Shown here piece after piece: positions 45,962 to 56,022 of a stretch of 64,000 nt of DNA. The notes below the pieces were generated by a model. It made no database searches and was not told where the DNA came from. It was given only the letters and a program-made list of their open reading frames with translations. Position 1 is the stretch's first letter. Every line of letters begins with the position of its first letter. Source of the DNA: Vreelandella salicampi (GTDB lineage: Bacteria > Pseudomonadota > Gammaproteobacteria > Pseudomonadales > Halomonadaceae); contig NZ_JACCDF010000002.1 in assembly GCF_013415105.1 (NCBI RefSeq), positions 434,001-498,000 on the forward strand, in the 5' to 3' direction. The position numbers and the translations under genes were made by a program.

Positions 45962-46246
45962 GACAGAGACCCTTAACGATTAAAAACCTGAGTATTTTAG
46001 TCGTCTATTAATTATTGGCTTTTGACTCGGGTCATGCTGGTACGGGTTTTGGCGCCTTGGTGCTCGTCGTGGGAATAACTTTTTAATCTATGAGGAGTGG
46101 CCACGCTCGTATTTGCTGGTGACGCAACATTTTAGATCAAAAACCAGCGATGCTGACGGCTATTGGGGCTTGCCGATATGCTTGGCTCGTGGCTGGCGAT
46201 GCCAGACCCCATTTTCTTTCCGTCAATAAGTGAAACGCTAAAATGT

Positions 46247-46648
46247 TTACTTGAGATTTCCGATCCGAGATTTGCCGATTATTCTTAATAGCCAATTTCG
46301 GCAAGTTCTTAATAGCGGATAAAGCATCACGGTACGTTTTTGGCTAGCAAACAGCCGATACATCAGGCGATTGAATATGCCGCTGCGTGTGCCGAGTAGG
46401 GCCAGGTGGTGCAGCGCTTCGCCACCGTAGTACCAGCGCTCGCCGACCTGCAGGGCGAACCCCTCATCTAAGTCAATGCCTTGAGCGGTAAGTTCCTGGC
46501 GTGCTTTGCTATCTTGCCTTGCGTCTATCAGCTCGAGTTCGCCGACCTCTTTGCGAATGCGCTGCCAGCGCACGTAGCGTCGGCAGATTGGGCACTCACC
46601 GTCGTAGACCAAACGAAGTTGAGGCTGAGTCCCTTTTCTCTGGATCAC
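46247..46648 (-). CDS. DCC-family thiol-disulfide-like protein (DUF393)
   Basis: 133 residues. The N-terminal LRLVYDGECPICRRYVRWQR carries the DxxCxxC motif that names the DCC family, a distant thioredoxin-like redox motif. The rest (GFALQVGERWYYGGEALHHLALL, then LMYRLF and YPLLRTCRNWLLRIIG) is the usual DUF393 layout. Function of the family is not established. It stands alone between ubiU and nsrR; the 285-base gap to ubiU has no recognisable gene. Confidence 0.8.
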   Translation of the reverse strand: MIQRKGTQPQLRLVYDGECPICRRYVRWQRIRKEVGELELIDARQDSKARQELTAQGIDLDEGFALQVGERWYYGGEALHHLALLGTRSGIFNRLMYRLFASQKRTVMLYPLLRTCRNWLLRIIGKSRIGNLK

Positions 46649-46793
46649 GACTATCGATTCCTTTTCAAGCGCGTTGAGATGGGACAGCTATAGACGAAAA
46701 CTGCCATCTCAGTCTCGGCTGTTCTTTGTGACGGTGACTCAATAAATATTCCGAAGCTTTCTTTATCCGTTATCCAGACAAGAGCAAGCGGTA

Positions 46794-47231
46794 TCAACTA
46801 ATCGTCAGAAGTCTAAGCAGTTGAGGGCGCTGTGTATCGGTCAACAAATCGGCCAAAGTATAGCCATCCAATATTTCGAAAAACGCTTCTAAGGCTTCGG
46901 CAAACATGGGCTTGAGGCGACAAGCGCCGGTAATTACACATTTGTTTTGTTTACCGAGGCACTCCACTAAAGCAAGGTCTTGCTCGGTATCACGTACCAG
47001 GGCGCCGATATTGATGTCTTCGGGGGCTCGTCCCAGCAGTAGTCCGCCTTGCTTGCCGCGTATTGCTTCCAGATAGCCCTTATGGTTCAGCTCTTGCACG
47101 ACTTTCATCAAGTGATTGCGAGAAATATCATAGCTCTCGGATATCTCACGTATGGTCGAGCGTTCCTCGCCTTTTAGGGCTACGAAGAGCAGTACACGTA
47201 AGGAGTAATCGGTATAGCGGGTGATGTGCAT
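46794..47231 (-). CDS. nsrR: Nitric-oxide-sensing Rrf2 repressor NsrR
   Basis: 145 residues. Winged-helix N-terminus MHITRYTDYSLRVLLFVAL with recognition region ISESYDISRNHLMKVVQELNHKGYLEAIRGKQGG. Cluster cysteines in VECLGKQNKCVITGACRLK near 90-102 match the NsrR spacing for the NO-sensitive [Fe-S] cluster. It represses NO-detoxification and denitrification genes until NO destroys the cluster. It follows a DUF454 gene by 46 bases and probably shares its promoter, which carries an NsrR-like operator. Further candidate targets here are nnrS and norCB. Confidence 0.95.
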   Translation of the reverse strand: MHITRYTDYSLRVLLFVALKGEERSTIREISESYDISRNHLMKVVQELNHKGYLEAIRGKQGGLLLGRAPEDINIGALVRDTEQDLALVECLGKQNKCVITGACRLKPMFAEALEAFFEILDGYTLADLLTDTQRPQLLRLLTIS

Positions 47232-47277
47232 AATCTGAGTAACCTAGCAAGCGAGAAGAGAAGAAAAGAAAGGGGGA

Positions 47278-47661
47278 TCAAGAAAGTTGAGCCGTTGGCC
47301 GTGTTAGCACAAAAATAGCCACGACGGTAAAAAGGATACCAGTAAATGCTAGAATAGGCAGGGATGAACCCGCTATGATCAGCGTGCCCCAGCTGATCGC
47401 CAGCAAAGTACAAGCGGTATTTTTAGCGCGCTTGGGCACGGCTCGCTGATCGCGCCAGGCATGCAGGATGGGGCTTAGCCGGGGGTGCATCCAGAGCCAA
47501 TTGGCCAACCGGGTGGAGCCTTTAGGAGCCGCCCAGGCTGCCACCAGCAAAAATGGCGTCGTGGGAAGCAGCGGTAAAACGATACCAATGGCCCCCAAAA
47601 CGATGCATACAAGAGCAAGGCCCTGATAGAGCCGACAACACAGGGAAGGTGGTAGTAGCAT
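47278..47661 (-). CDS. DUF454 family inner-membrane protein (YbaN-like)
   Basis: 127 residues with three to four membrane segments: LALVCIVLGAIGIVLPLLPTTPFLLVAAWAA (containing the family GxxLPxLPTTPFLL motif), then CTLLAISWGTLIIAGSS and ILAFTGILFTVVAIFVL. Function of the family is unknown. It is 46 bases upstream of nsrR on the same strand, and an NsrR-type site lies 24 bases upstream of its start, so it is probably NO-induced and cotranscribed with nsrR. Confidence 0.85.
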   Translation of the reverse strand: MLLPPSLCCRLYQGLALVCIVLGAIGIVLPLLPTTPFLLVAAWAAPKGSTRLANWLWMHPRLSPILHAWRDQRAVPKRAKNTACTLLAISWGTLIIAGSSLPILAFTGILFTVVAIFVLTRPTAQLS

Positions 47662-47684
47662 AATGAAGCCTCCCTGGTTGCCAT

Positions 47685-47707
47685 AAGATGCATATTAAAT
47701 AAATATA
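47685..47707. promoter_or_regulatory. NsrR-type operator upstream of DUF454-nsrR
   Basis: An 11-1-11 site. The left arm AAGATGCATAT matches the NsrR half-site AAGATGYATTT in 10 of 11 bases; the right arm AAATAAATATA matches its complement in 8 of 11. It suggests autoregulation of nsrR. Confidence 0.7.
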
Positions 47708-47835
47708 ATAGGCGAATGTTGTTTTCACAAGCTACCGGAAAATAATTCGCTTACGTTATGGCCTGCCACAAGAAGGTCCAAATGGCTATTTGCAACGATG
47801 CCAACCTGTTCCAGCAAGGCAAAAGTGGCAACAAG

Positions 47836-48357
47836 CTAGTGGCTGTTTAACTCTCCGCGTCCTAGATGCCCTAGCAATTCTAAGTCGATATCGTCATAGG
47901 CGATAACCTTGCCGCCATAGGTGTTACGGAACGCTTCGGCGGTGGCATGCTCAGCGAAAGACGCCAAGGTGTGTCCCATGCTGCCGCGACGTTCATGACC
48001 GACTACGTACCAGGCCTCGCTTGCCAAGATGAAAGCATCATCTTCTGGTGCTGTCCAAGACGTCGCGCCGATATCATGGACATAAGCATGAGAAAGGCGG
48101 GCCTCGTTCTCCGGTTGTTGTAGAAACACGAAAAGCTCCATGGTGGAGCAGAACTTGAGCGGTGCTTGCTGGCCTTGGACGAAGGCTTCGCCCTTGGGTC
48201 CAGGGTGCTTGCTGATCAGCATGCCGCACACATGACAGCTATCGCCCGACTCGATGGGAACAGGCGCGGCTAAGGTTTCGGGTTTCGGCTCGCTGCAGCC
48301 TGAAAGCAGCAACAAGGCGAGTAGTGAGATTAGCAACAGCGAAATGTGTCGAGTCAT
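47836..48357 (-). CDS. nosL: Nitrous oxide reductase accessory lipoprotein NosL
   Basis: 173 residues. Lipoprotein signal with lipobox LLLLSGC at 16-21, so it is anchored in the periplasm. The copper site Met/Cys motif DSCHVCGMLISKHPGPKG near 43 is the NosL signature. It supplies Cu(I) to NosZ. Last gene of the nos operon, 24 bases after nosY. Confidence 0.94.
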   Translation of the reverse strand: MTRHISLLLISLLALLLLSGCSEPKPETLAAPVPIESGDSCHVCGMLISKHPGPKGEAFVQGQQAPLKFCSTMELFVFLQQPENEARLSHAYVHDIGATSWTAPEDDAFILASEAWYVVGHERRGSMGHTLASFAEHATAEAFRNTYGGKVIAYDDIDLELLGHLGRGELNSH

Positions 48358-48381
48358 GGCGGTACTCCAGGTTGGGTTGGC

Positions 48382-49206
48382 TCAGGCCGGTCGATGACGA
48401 AAACGCAGGATGGCCAGGCCCAAAGGCACCAGTATCCAGGCTAGAAGAATCGGTATCAGTATCGCTGGGCGAAAAGCGCCTCCCTGGGCAATGGAGGTAA
48501 CGCCACTGATGCTGCCAGCGGCTTCGAAACCGGCCAGATTGATCAGACGAAAGCACTCGGTGGGGTTGAGTAACAATAGCCAGGGCAGCCAGTCGCCGCC
48601 TTGTTTGACGCTAACCAGTAAGGCGAGCAGGCCAAGATCGAACACCAGAACGAAAAGGAACCAGACGACCAATGCCAAGCCAGCGGCGCGGGCTTTCTCA
48701 GTAACCCAGACGCTGATCAGATAGGCGAAGGCGATGAACACCCAGCCCAGCAGAACGCTGCTAAGAATTAGCAGGCCCATGCCACTGGCGAGTTCGGCTT
48801 TGTCTACTCCCTCGGCCCCCAGGGCCACTACCACCCCGGCGATACCGAAGCCGAGTATCGTGGCCACGCCTAAAATCAAACCATGCCCTAGAAACTTGCC
48901 CAGCAAGAATGAGGTGCGGCTCAACGGGTAGGTGAGCAACAGCAATAGGGTGCCGGCCTCCTGCTCGCCGACCACGGCATCATACGCCAGTAAAAGAGCG
49001 ATTAATGGAATTAGAAAGACCGCTAAGGTCGAAAGGCTGGTCAGGGTGGTAGCAAGCGATGTGAACCCCAGACCGCCGCTGGCGGCGGCACCGAACCAGG
49101 CAATACCCACCGCGAGCGCTGCCAGCACCAGCGCGATGGCCAGCACCCAGCGATTACGCAGGCCGTCGCAAAATTCCTTGCCGGCGATGGTCATAACGGC
49201 GTTCAT
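48382..49206 (-). CDS. nosY: NosY, ABC permease of the NosDFY complex
   Basis: 274 residues, about six membrane segments, starting MNAVMTIAGKEFCDGLRNRWVLAIALVLAALAVG. Typical NosY feature YDAVVGEQEAGTLLLLLTYPLSRTSFLLGKFLGH near 88. It pairs with NosF and NosD to supply sulfur or copper-centre assembly factors for the CuZ site of NosZ. Its ATG overlaps the nosF stop by 4 bases. Confidence 0.94.
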   Translation of the reverse strand: MNAVMTIAGKEFCDGLRNRWVLAIALVLAALAVGIAWFGAAASGGLGFTSLATTLTSLSTLAVFLIPLIALLLAYDAVVGEQEAGTLLLLLTYPLSRTSFLLGKFLGHGLILGVATILGFGIAGVVVALGAEGVDKAELASGMGLLILSSVLLGWVFIAFAYLISVWVTEKARAAGLALVVWFLFVLVFDLGLLALLVSVKQGGDWLPWLLLLNPTECFRLINLAGFEAAGSISGVTSIAQGGAFRPAILIPILLAWILVPLGLAILRFRHRPA

Positions 49207-50138
49207 GAGAAAGCTCCTGGTTGGTCGGGAGAGCGCTGGGCGGAGAAATGCGTATAAAGATGCTCAAGCGTCGGCGGCAGTAGCTCGATATCCTCGACTC
49301 TGGGGTCGGCGGTGAGGTGGCGTAATGCCGCCAGTTTGGCGTCGACGGGAACCGAGAAGGTAACCCCATGCGCCTGGTGGGCGGAAACCTGGATACGTGG
49401 GTCGTCCCAGCCGTGGTGCCAGGCAACTTCTTCCAGGCGGCCTCGAGCGTGGATGGTGAGCGGCAGCTGCGCTTCGGCCCGTAGCTCCGCCATGCTTCCT
49501 ATGGCCAACTGATGTCCTCCACCTAGGATCAGGGCGCGGTCGATATAGGGTTCCACGCCGGGCAACACATGCGAGGACAGCAGTACGGTGCAGCCCCGGT
49601 CGCGCAAGTCCCTCACCGTTTGGTAGAAATCACGCGTCGCCGCTGGGTCGAGGCCGGTAGTCGGCTCATCGAGCAGCAATAGTTGTGGTTCGCCGAGCAG
49701 TGCCTGAGCCAGCCCGAGGCGCTGACGCATGCCTTTGGAGTACGTCTTGACGCGTCGGTTGGCAGCGCTCGATAGTCCTACCCGCTCGAGTAGTTCGTCG
49801 ACTTGGGCGCGAGCCACTCGCTTGAGTCGGGCGAAATAGGTCAGAACTTCTCGTCCACTGAGTTGCTCGTAAAAGCTGACATTTTCCGGCAAATAGCCCA
49901 GGCGCCGACGCAGTGTCTCGGCATGAGGACCCGCAGGCGCGCCGCCGAGCACCGAGACGTGCCCCTTGTCCGGGGCGATCAAGCCAAGAATGAGGTGCAT
50001 GGTGGTGGTTTTACCCGCGCCATTGTGGCCGAGCAAAGCCAATACCTCGCCGGGACTAACCGAAAGATCGAGCGCATCGATACGGGTTAGGTCGCCGTGA
50101 TGTTTGGTCACGCGTTGGAAGTCGATCACTGGGGTCAT
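49203..50138 (-). CDS. nosF: NosF, ABC ATPase of the NosDFY complex
   Basis: 311 residues from the ATG at 50138, which overlaps the nosD stop (ATGA); a longer frame is spurious. Walker A LGHNGAGKTTTMHLI near 38, signature YSKGMRQRLGLAQALLGEPQ near 133, Walker B LLLLDEPTTGLDP. The C-terminal ~90 residues (LPLTIHARGRLEEVAWHHGW) fit the NosF extension. It energises NosY and NosD in NosZ maturation. Confidence 0.95.
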   Translation of the reverse strand: MTPVIDFQRVTKHHGDLTRIDALDLSVSPGEVLALLGHNGAGKTTTMHLILGLIAPDKGHVSVLGGAPAGPHAETLRRRLGYLPENVSFYEQLSGREVLTYFARLKRVARAQVDELLERVGLSSAANRRVKTYSKGMRQRLGLAQALLGEPQLLLLDEPTTGLDPAATRDFYQTVRDLRDRGCTVLLSSHVLPGVEPYIDRALILGGGHQLAIGSMAELRAEAQLPLTIHARGRLEEVAWHHGWDDPRIQVSAHQAHGVTFSVPVDAKLAALRHLTADPRVEDIELLPPTLEHLYTHFSAQRSPDQPGAFS

Positions 50139-51442
50139 GTGTCGGCGTCTCCGAAGTGAGGGGCTGTCATCAAGGGAGCGCTGTCGCGCACGCCTTGGGG
50201 GCGAAACACCGGGAATTGCCGTTGCACCCAGCGCAAGGCCAGTACGGCAGGGCTGTCCATCAGCAGCCGGGCTGTGGGATAGCACCATAGCAGGCGGTCC
50301 ATGGCATCGTTGGGTTCGAAAGGCGTATCGCCAATGCCGTCCTCGTCAAGGTCCCAGCCCAGGTAATTGCTCCAGTAGTTGCCGCGACCATCCTCCGACC
50401 ACTCTTGTAGGCGAGTCGCCACGTACATCACTTGTTGTCGGTTGTTGATGAAGGCGTTGCCTGTTACGACGTTGTCTTCAGAACCGGCGGTCAAATGAAT
50501 GCCGATATCACTGTGGGCGAAACGGTTGCCTTCGAAGCGATTGTATTGAGCGTTGTAGACGAACAACGCTTTGCCTTCGCCGCCACTGACCAGCCCTTGG
50601 TCGTTGGAGTCGCGGCGTTGTTGTATGCCTTCGACTTGGTTGGCGCGTAGCAGCGAGTGGGTAATGTTGTTCATCAGTATGCCGTAGTGGCGGTCGCCTT
50701 CCGAACGGTTACCAACCACCGTCAAGCGTTTCGACTGCATCAAGGCATAGCCGGTGCGGGTGTCGCGGGTCAGGTTGTTTTCCAGGTGGTTGTCATGGGC
50801 GTACATGTAGTGAACACCATAACGTAAATCCTGCATGTGGTTGTCGCGCAGTACGCTGTCGCGGCTGGTATCGATGTAGATACCGTCACGCACTCGACGG
50901 ATATCATTGCCTTCCACCAGCGCCTCACTGACGTTGAATAGATGAATGCCATTGCCTCGGTCTTGAGAACGCAGCGACACATCGCCTCGAATGACATTAT
51001 CGATTACCCGGGCATTAGCGACGGCGTCAAGGCGAATGCCGAAGCCTGGCCCGGAAAGGTGATTGCCCTGAATGAGGCTGCTGGTGGCATCTTCTTGAAC
51101 CAGAATACCAGCGTCCATCTGGGTCAGGTCCCGACCCCATTTTTCAATGGTCAAGCCTTTCAGCACGCTGTTTGGGGCCGAGAGAATGACGGCGTGGCCT
51201 TCGTCAAGCCCATCGATCACCGCCTTTCCTTCTGCTGTCAGCGTCAGGGGGCGGTCAATCACTATTGAACCGAGATAACGACCTTCGGGTAAATAGATGT
51301 GGTCGCCATCAGCGGCTTGCTCAATCAGCGGCTGGAGTGGCTCGCCGGGAACGGCACGCCACTGCGCAGCCTGGGCGGGCAAACCTATTAAGAAGACCGC
51401 CACCACGAGGGTGGTGGCGGTAAGAATGACGCTGCGAAGCAT
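50135..51442 (-). CDS. nosD: NosD, periplasmic beta-helix maturation factor
   Basis: 435 residues. Signal peptide VILTATTLVVAVFLIGLPAQAA then a right-handed beta-helix of NosD/CASH repeats (ISGxN-like GNHLSGPGFGIRLDAVANARVIDN, GIYIDTSRDSVLRDNHMQDLRYGVHYMYAHDN). The C-terminal NYWSNYLGWDLDEDGIGDTPFEPNDAMDRLLWCYPTARLLMDSPAV region is the family signature. It acts with NosF and NosY to build the CuZ cluster. It follows nosZ by 45 bases. Confidence 0.95.
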   Translation of the reverse strand: MLRSVILTATTLVVAVFLIGLPAQAAQWRAVPGEPLQPLIEQAADGDHIYLPEGRYLGSIVIDRPLTLTAEGKAVIDGLDEGHAVILSAPNSVLKGLTIEKWGRDLTQMDAGILVQEDATSSLIQGNHLSGPGFGIRLDAVANARVIDNVIRGDVSLRSQDRGNGIHLFNVSEALVEGNDIRRVRDGIYIDTSRDSVLRDNHMQDLRYGVHYMYAHDNHLENNLTRDTRTGYALMQSKRLTVVGNRSEGDRHYGILMNNITHSLLRANQVEGIQQRRDSNDQGLVSGGEGKALFVYNAQYNRFEGNRFAHSDIGIHLTAGSEDNVVTGNAFINNRQQVMYVATRLQEWSEDGRGNYWSNYLGWDLDEDGIGDTPFEPNDAMDRLLWCYPTARLLMDSPAVLALRWVQRQFPVFRPQGVRDSAPLMTAPHFGDADT

Positions 51443-51487
51443 GAAAACTCCTTGTAGACCCGGGCCGAATGAGCGGCCCGGATACCA

Positions 51488-53365
51488 TTAGGCCTTCTCG
51501 ACCAACATACGACCGGTCATTTCCATGTGCATGGCGTGGCAGAACCAGTTGCAGTAGTACCAGTGCACCCCAGGTTTGTCGGCGGTGAAGGTGACGCTGG
51601 AAGTCTGTTGCGGGGAGATTTCCATCTGGACGCCATGGTTGACCATGCAAAAACCGTGGGTCAAATCTTCGACCTGATCAAGATTGGTGACCACCACCGT
51701 GACTTCATCGCCCTGCTTGACCTTAAACTCGGTTAGGCCGAACTGCGGGGCAATGGAGGTCATGTATACCCGCACTTTGTTACCGTCCCGTATGACCTTG
51801 TTGTCGCCTTCCAGGTTAACGCCGTCGGCTTTGGCCATGGCGACCGTTTCGGCAAAGAAGGGGTCATCGCGTGTCCAGACTCGGCTCGGGTTTAGCTGGT
51901 CGGCGCGCAGCAGGATGCAATCGTGGGGCTCGGCGTAGGTGGGGCCGTCGTGCACCAGTTTCATCTCTTCGCCTGAGATGTCGATCAACTGATCGTTTTC
52001 CGGATGCAATGGTCCCACCGGCAGGAAGCGATCCTTGGAGAACTTGCTGAGTACCACAAGCCATTTACCGTCGGCGTCCCGAGACTCGGTGAGGCTGGCA
52101 TGGTTGTGTCCCGGCTGGTAGTGCACGTCGAGCTTCTGACGCAGGTAGTTGACGTCTTCGCCGTTGTAATGGCGAATGGCATCCTCGATGTTCCATTTGG
52201 CGACTTGGCTGTCAATGAACAGCGTGGTGTAGGCGTTACCGCGACCGTCGTAGGTGGTATGCAGCGGCCCCAGGCCCAGCTCCGGTTCGCCGACAACGGT
52301 GTCGCGCGGCTCGATACTGCCGTCGAACAGTGCCGGCAGCTTGTCGATGGCGATGATCGAACAGGTGGGAGAGAGCTTGCCGTTGGCAATGAAGTACTTG
52401 CCATCCGGTGAGGTGTTCACGCCGTGAGGGTTCTTGGGTATGGGAATGTAGCGGGTCAGCTTCGAGCCCTTGCGGCCGTCGAGTACAGGTACGTCCACAT
52501 CACCCAGTGTTTTGTAGTTACCGGCCGCGACGGCGGCTTCGATAGCTTCAACATCGAATACCACTACCCAGTCACGTTCGGCGCGCATGGTTTCGGTCAG
52601 GGTCATGCCCTTTTCCGAGTTGTAGCAGGAGGAGGCGACGAAACGACCGGTATAGTCGGCATCGGTATTGTCGAGGTTGCCATCAACGATCACTTGCCAA
52701 GCCACGTCCATACTTTCGGCATCGATAGCATTGAACATGGTGAAGTAGTTTTCGGGGTTCTCCAGGTCGCGACCGTCATTGATCTGGGGGATAGGTAGTT
52801 CGGCGTTGGCGAAGACGTACTTAGTATGCGGCACCTTCTGCAGGCGTAGCCCATGGATCGCCTGAACGTTGGGTATGGTGGTGATCTTGTCCGTCTTCAT
52901 GATGTCGAGACGGATACGCGCCACCCGGGTGTTGGCCTTGTCGTTGATGAACAGGTACTTGCCGTCGTAGCGGCCGTCGGTCATGGAGACGTGGGGGTGG
53001 TGACAGTCGCCGTTGAGGAAGCGGCTTGATTCGCCCAGTACCCGCTTCGACTCGTTGCTGATCCCCCAGCCGGTGGCGCTATCCACGTTGAATACCGGGA
53101 TGCGCATCAGTTCGCGCATCGAGGGCACACCGAGCACCCGTACCTCGCCTTGGTGGCCACCGCTCCAAAAACCGTAGTACTCATCGAGTTCGCCGGGCGC
53201 GACGTCGATACCGTTGGCGCCAGCGGCCTGGGCTTGCTGGCTGTTGAACAGCGCCCCCGCGCCGAAGCCACCGGCAAGGCCCGCGCCAGCGACGCCGGTG
53301 ACGGCGGTATTACGTAAAAAGTGGCGGCGGCCAATATTCTGGATGTGGTCTTTTTTATCGCTCAT
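51488..53365 (-). CDS. nosZ: Nitrous oxide reductase, clade I (Tat-exported)
   Basis: 625 residues. Twin-arginine signal [15 protein letters not shown], which marks clade I. The seven-bladed propeller carries CuZ histidines ([14 protein letters not shown] near 115, [19 protein letters not shown] near 370, [13 protein letters not shown] near 430). The C-terminal cupredoxin holds CuA ligands in [17 protein letters not shown] near 600. It reduces N2O to N2 in the periplasm. Lies between nosR (18 bases) and nosD. Confidence 0.97.
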   Translation of the reverse strand: MSDKKDHIQNIGRRHFLRNTAVTGVAGAGLAGGFGAGALFNSQQAQAAGANGIDVAPGELDEYYGFWSGGHQGEVRVLGVPSMRELMRIPVFNVDSATGWGISNESKRVLGESSRFLNGDCHHPHVSMTDGRYDGKYLFINDKANTRVARIRLDIMKTDKITTIPNVQAIHGLRLQKVPHTKYVFANAELPIPQINDGRDLENPENYFTMFNAIDAESMDVAWQVIVDGNLDNTDADYTGRFVASSCYNSEKGMTLTETMRAERDWVVVFDVEAIEAAVAAGNYKTLGDVDVPVLDGRKGSKLTRYIPIPKNPHGVNTSPDGKYFIANGKLSPTCSIIAIDKLPALFDGSIEPRDTVVGEPELGLGPLHTTYDGRGNAYTTLFIDSQVAKWNIEDAIRHYNGEDVNYLRQKLDVHYQPGHNHASLTESRDADGKWLVVLSKFSKDRFLPVGPLHPENDQLIDISGEEMKLVHDGPTYAEPHDCILLRADQLNPSRVWTRDDPFFAETVAMAKADGVNLEGDNKVIRDGNKVRVYMTSIAPQFGLTEFKVKQGDEVTVVVTNLDQVEDLTHGFCMVNHGVQMEISPQQTSSVTFTADKPGVHWYYCNWFCHAMHMEMTGRMLVEKA

Positions 53366-53383
53366 GCTTGATTCCCCATGGTG

Positions 53384-55531
53384 TCATTCTTGCTGGTAAA
53401 GAGGGATGCGTTGCCATTCGGCCTGCTTGCCGGTGGCGGCTGTATCCCGGTGGGTCTCAACGCTCTCTGTACGAGAAGACAAGTTGGCCGCCTTTTCGAA
53501 GCGCTTGCGGCGCTTGACCATGGGCGGGCAACGTTGGTCATCGTGGTAGGTTACTTGGCAGTCGAGACAGTAGTGGCACTCGTTGGCATTGATGCGACCG
53601 TCCGGGTGGATGGCGGCCACTTCGCATTCATTGGCACAGATCTGGCATGGGGTGCCACAGCTACCGCGGTGGCGCTTGAGCCAGTCGAACAAGCGCAGAC
53701 GGGAAGGGATCGCCAACCCGGCCCCCAGCGGACATAGATAGCGGCAATAGAACTTGTGGTTGAAGGCAGAGATGGCGATCAGTGCCAAAGCATAGAGTAA
53801 GAATGCCCACTCGCGCTGGAAGCGCAACGTGATCGCGGTCTTGAACGGCTCCACTTCGGCGTAACGTTCGGCGGTGCCGAGTGAATGCAGCGAGACGGCG
53901 AACAGGGCAAGCAGGATGATGTACTTGATTGCCCATAGTCGCTCGTGTAGTCCGAAGGGCACCTCGATCTGTTTTACACCAAGCTTGCGGGAGACCTGGT
54001 TTACCAAGTCCTGCAAGGCGCCGAACGGGCACAGCCAGCCACAGAATACTCCGCGTCCCCACAGCAGTAGGCTCACCGCCACGAACGACCAGAGGATAAA
54101 TAGCATCGGGTCGATCAGAAATGAGGACCAGCTGAAGCCGCTGATCAACGAGTTGGTGAAGGTAAGGATATTGACCACCGACAGCTGAGCCAGCGAGTAC
54201 CAGCCGATGAAGACCAAGGTGTAGATCTTGAAACCTTGGCGCAGTGGGTTCAGAACTCGGGGGTGGCGCGCCAGCAAATCCTGGAAAAGCATGATGCCTG
54301 TGAGTACCAGTAGCCCAGCGCCAAGCACCCCAATTTGGAAAGCCTTGTCTCGCCATACCTGCACCCAGATAGGCTCTTCCACCTGTGGCTCGGGCCGCTC
54401 GACATACGCCTCGGGTACGCTGTAGTCGGCACTGAAGCGGCTGAACTCGGTATCCAGAGGTCCCGAGGCACGGCGCACCAATAATTCCAGCTGCCAGGGC
54501 TGCCCAGGATCAAAGCCTGCCTCCTCGCGGACGATGAAAATATCGCGCTCAGCCAGTGACGGCGTACCGTCAAGTGCCAGCTCGCCCAGACGGATGTGAT
54601 CGCTATCGTGAAAGCTGACCCGGGTGTTTCCTTGGGAAAGCTCAATGCGATCGAAGATACCGCCGCGCACATACCCTGAGCCCTTAAACGAGTAGTCACC
54701 ACGTCCCATCACTGCAATGGCGTGTTCGTTACCTTCCAGCTCGGCCATCAGTTGGTCATAACCGGTATCACCCAACAGGTTGCGCCCAGAAGTAGGCGGG
54801 TTGAGGTAGGTGTAGAACAGCTCGATAAATGTTTTATCGTCGGGTTGTGGGGTGCGCAGGTAGTCTTCGGCGGGTGTGCCCACAAAGCTCTCATCGACCT
54901 CGCCATGGGTCAGATGCAAGCGGCGAATGGTGCCGTCGCCGGTCAGCTCGTTCCAGTCGGCGGGGGCAAAAACATCTTCCCGTACCTGGGCCGGAGGGGC
55001 TTGCGAGGGGTCGGCGATAAGTTGCTGCTCGGCGGCCACTTGCCGGGCACTACGCATGATGGTGTCACTGACCACGATGACTGTTACGGTCGCGCCGGAG
55101 ATGGCGTCAAGGTTGTCTCCGACCCTGAGCCTGTCATTGACGTGGGACGATACGTGCTCGTCGGCGAAGCCTTCCAGCTTTGTTTCCGGAATACCCACCA
55201 GCATGATGGGTTCCGAATGGCTGAGAATGTCGGCCTGAATAATGTGACCTTCCAGGTCTATCCCCACCAGCACGTTGACCGGTTTGCCCGAGTAAGCGGG
55301 GATTGGGGCGATATCCACGCTTTCGAAGGCGTAGCCGAGCAGTTCATCACCTCCGTCGAGAACCCGGCTTACCGGCCACTGGGAGTCCGCTTTCTCAATA
55401 CGCTCGGCGGTGGGAAATCCTGCGCGCACTTGATCCAGTTCGAGGGCCTGGGCGGGCAGGGCCATGAATAGGAGTAGCAGTAAGCCGGTCCAGACGCCGG
55501 TGAGATTTAGCGGGTAATCCACGCGGAACAT
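53384..55531 (-). CDS. nosR: NosR, FMN- and Fe-S-binding regulator/electron donor
   Basis: 715 residues. Signal segment, then a periplasmic flavin domain with the covalent-FMN motif SGATVTVIVVSDTIM near 143. Membrane segments follow from ~400 with CysPro motifs GVFCGWLCPFGALQD and CRYLCPLGAGLAIP. The C-terminal cytoplasmic end has two [4Fe-4S] motifs (CGTPCQICANECEV and CHYCLDCQVTYHDDQRCPP). It is needed for nosZ expression and for electron supply to NosZ. Preceded by a small cytochrome c gene. Confidence 0.96.
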   Translation of the reverse strand: MFRVDYPLNLTGVWTGLLLLLFMALPAQALELDQVRAGFPTAERIEKADSQWPVSRVLDGGDELLGYAFESVDIAPIPAYSGKPVNVLVGIDLEGHIIQADILSHSEPIMLVGIPETKLEGFADEHVSSHVNDRLRVGDNLDAISGATVTVIVVSDTIMRSARQVAAEQQLIADPSQAPPAQVREDVFAPADWNELTGDGTIRRLHLTHGEVDESFVGTPAEDYLRTPQPDDKTFIELFYTYLNPPTSGRNLLGDTGYDQLMAELEGNEHAIAVMGRGDYSFKGSGYVRGGIFDRIELSQGNTRVSFHDSDHIRLGELALDGTPSLAERDIFIVREEAGFDPGQPWQLELLVRRASGPLDTEFSRFSADYSVPEAYVERPEPQVEEPIWVQVWRDKAFQIGVLGAGLLVLTGIMLFQDLLARHPRVLNPLRQGFKIYTLVFIGWYSLAQLSVVNILTFTNSLISGFSWSSFLIDPMLFILWSFVAVSLLLWGRGVFCGWLCPFGALQDLVNQVSRKLGVKQIEVPFGLHERLWAIKYIILLALFAVSLHSLGTAERYAEVEPFKTAITLRFQREWAFLLYALALIAISAFNHKFYCRYLCPLGAGLAIPSRLRLFDWLKRHRGSCGTPCQICANECEVAAIHPDGRINANECHYCLDCQVTYHDDQRCPPMVKRRKRFEKAANLSSRTESVETHRDTAATGKQAEWQRIPLYQQE

Positions 55532-55564
55532 GGCGGTTTCCTTTCGAGTTTCGGATCAGGAGCG

Positions 55565-55867
55565 TTATAGGACCGGTTTGAGCATGTAGTCGACGGCCTC
55601 TTTCACTTCGTCATCACTCAAACCCATCTGTCCTCCCTTGGGCGGCATGGCTTGGAAGCCGTTGATGGCGTGGTCGTACAGGGTGTCCATGCCTTTTTCT
55701 ACGCGGGGCTCCCAGTGTTCAGCGTTGCCACGAATGGGAGCGCCAGCAGCGCCTGTCATGTGACAGGCCATGCAAGCTTGGTTGTAGGTGGCTTCGCTGT
55801 CCGCCTGAACGGTGGTTGAAATGAAAGTGACGGAACCCAGCACAATCAGAAAAGCGATGAGCTTCAT
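55565..55867 (-). CDS. Small periplasmic cytochrome c (c5 type)
   Basis: 100 residues. Signal peptide MKLIAFLIVLGSVTFISTTVQA, then a single-heme domain with CMACH near 32 and axial Met in GFQAMPPKGGQMGLSDDEV. This is the cytochrome c5/c555 layout. It is the first gene of the operon, 33 bases before nosR, with the FNR/DNR box 156 bases upstream of its start. A role as electron carrier to NosZ is inferred from position. Confidence 0.88.
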   Translation of the reverse strand: MKLIAFLIVLGSVTFISTTVQADSEATYNQACMACHMTGAAGAPIRGNAEHWEPRVEKGMDTLYDHAINGFQAMPPKGGQMGLSDDEVKEAVDYMLKPVL

Positions 55868-56022
55868 AAAAAGTATTCCTTATGCATCTTTTTAGGGATG
55901 AAATTACCGGGACAGCAATGAGCCAGCCTAGTGTGTGTTGGTATAGGGGCTACTTGAAAAGAGTTTCAAGATATTGAGCAGCGTGTTGAGCTCCACATTA
56001 ATGAAAGGCTAATAGACTGTTT

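Noticed and set aside
46127-46140. FNR-like box upstream of ubiU
   Set aside because: Only one half (ATCAA on plus) matches; the other half is ACATT. Too weak to annotate.
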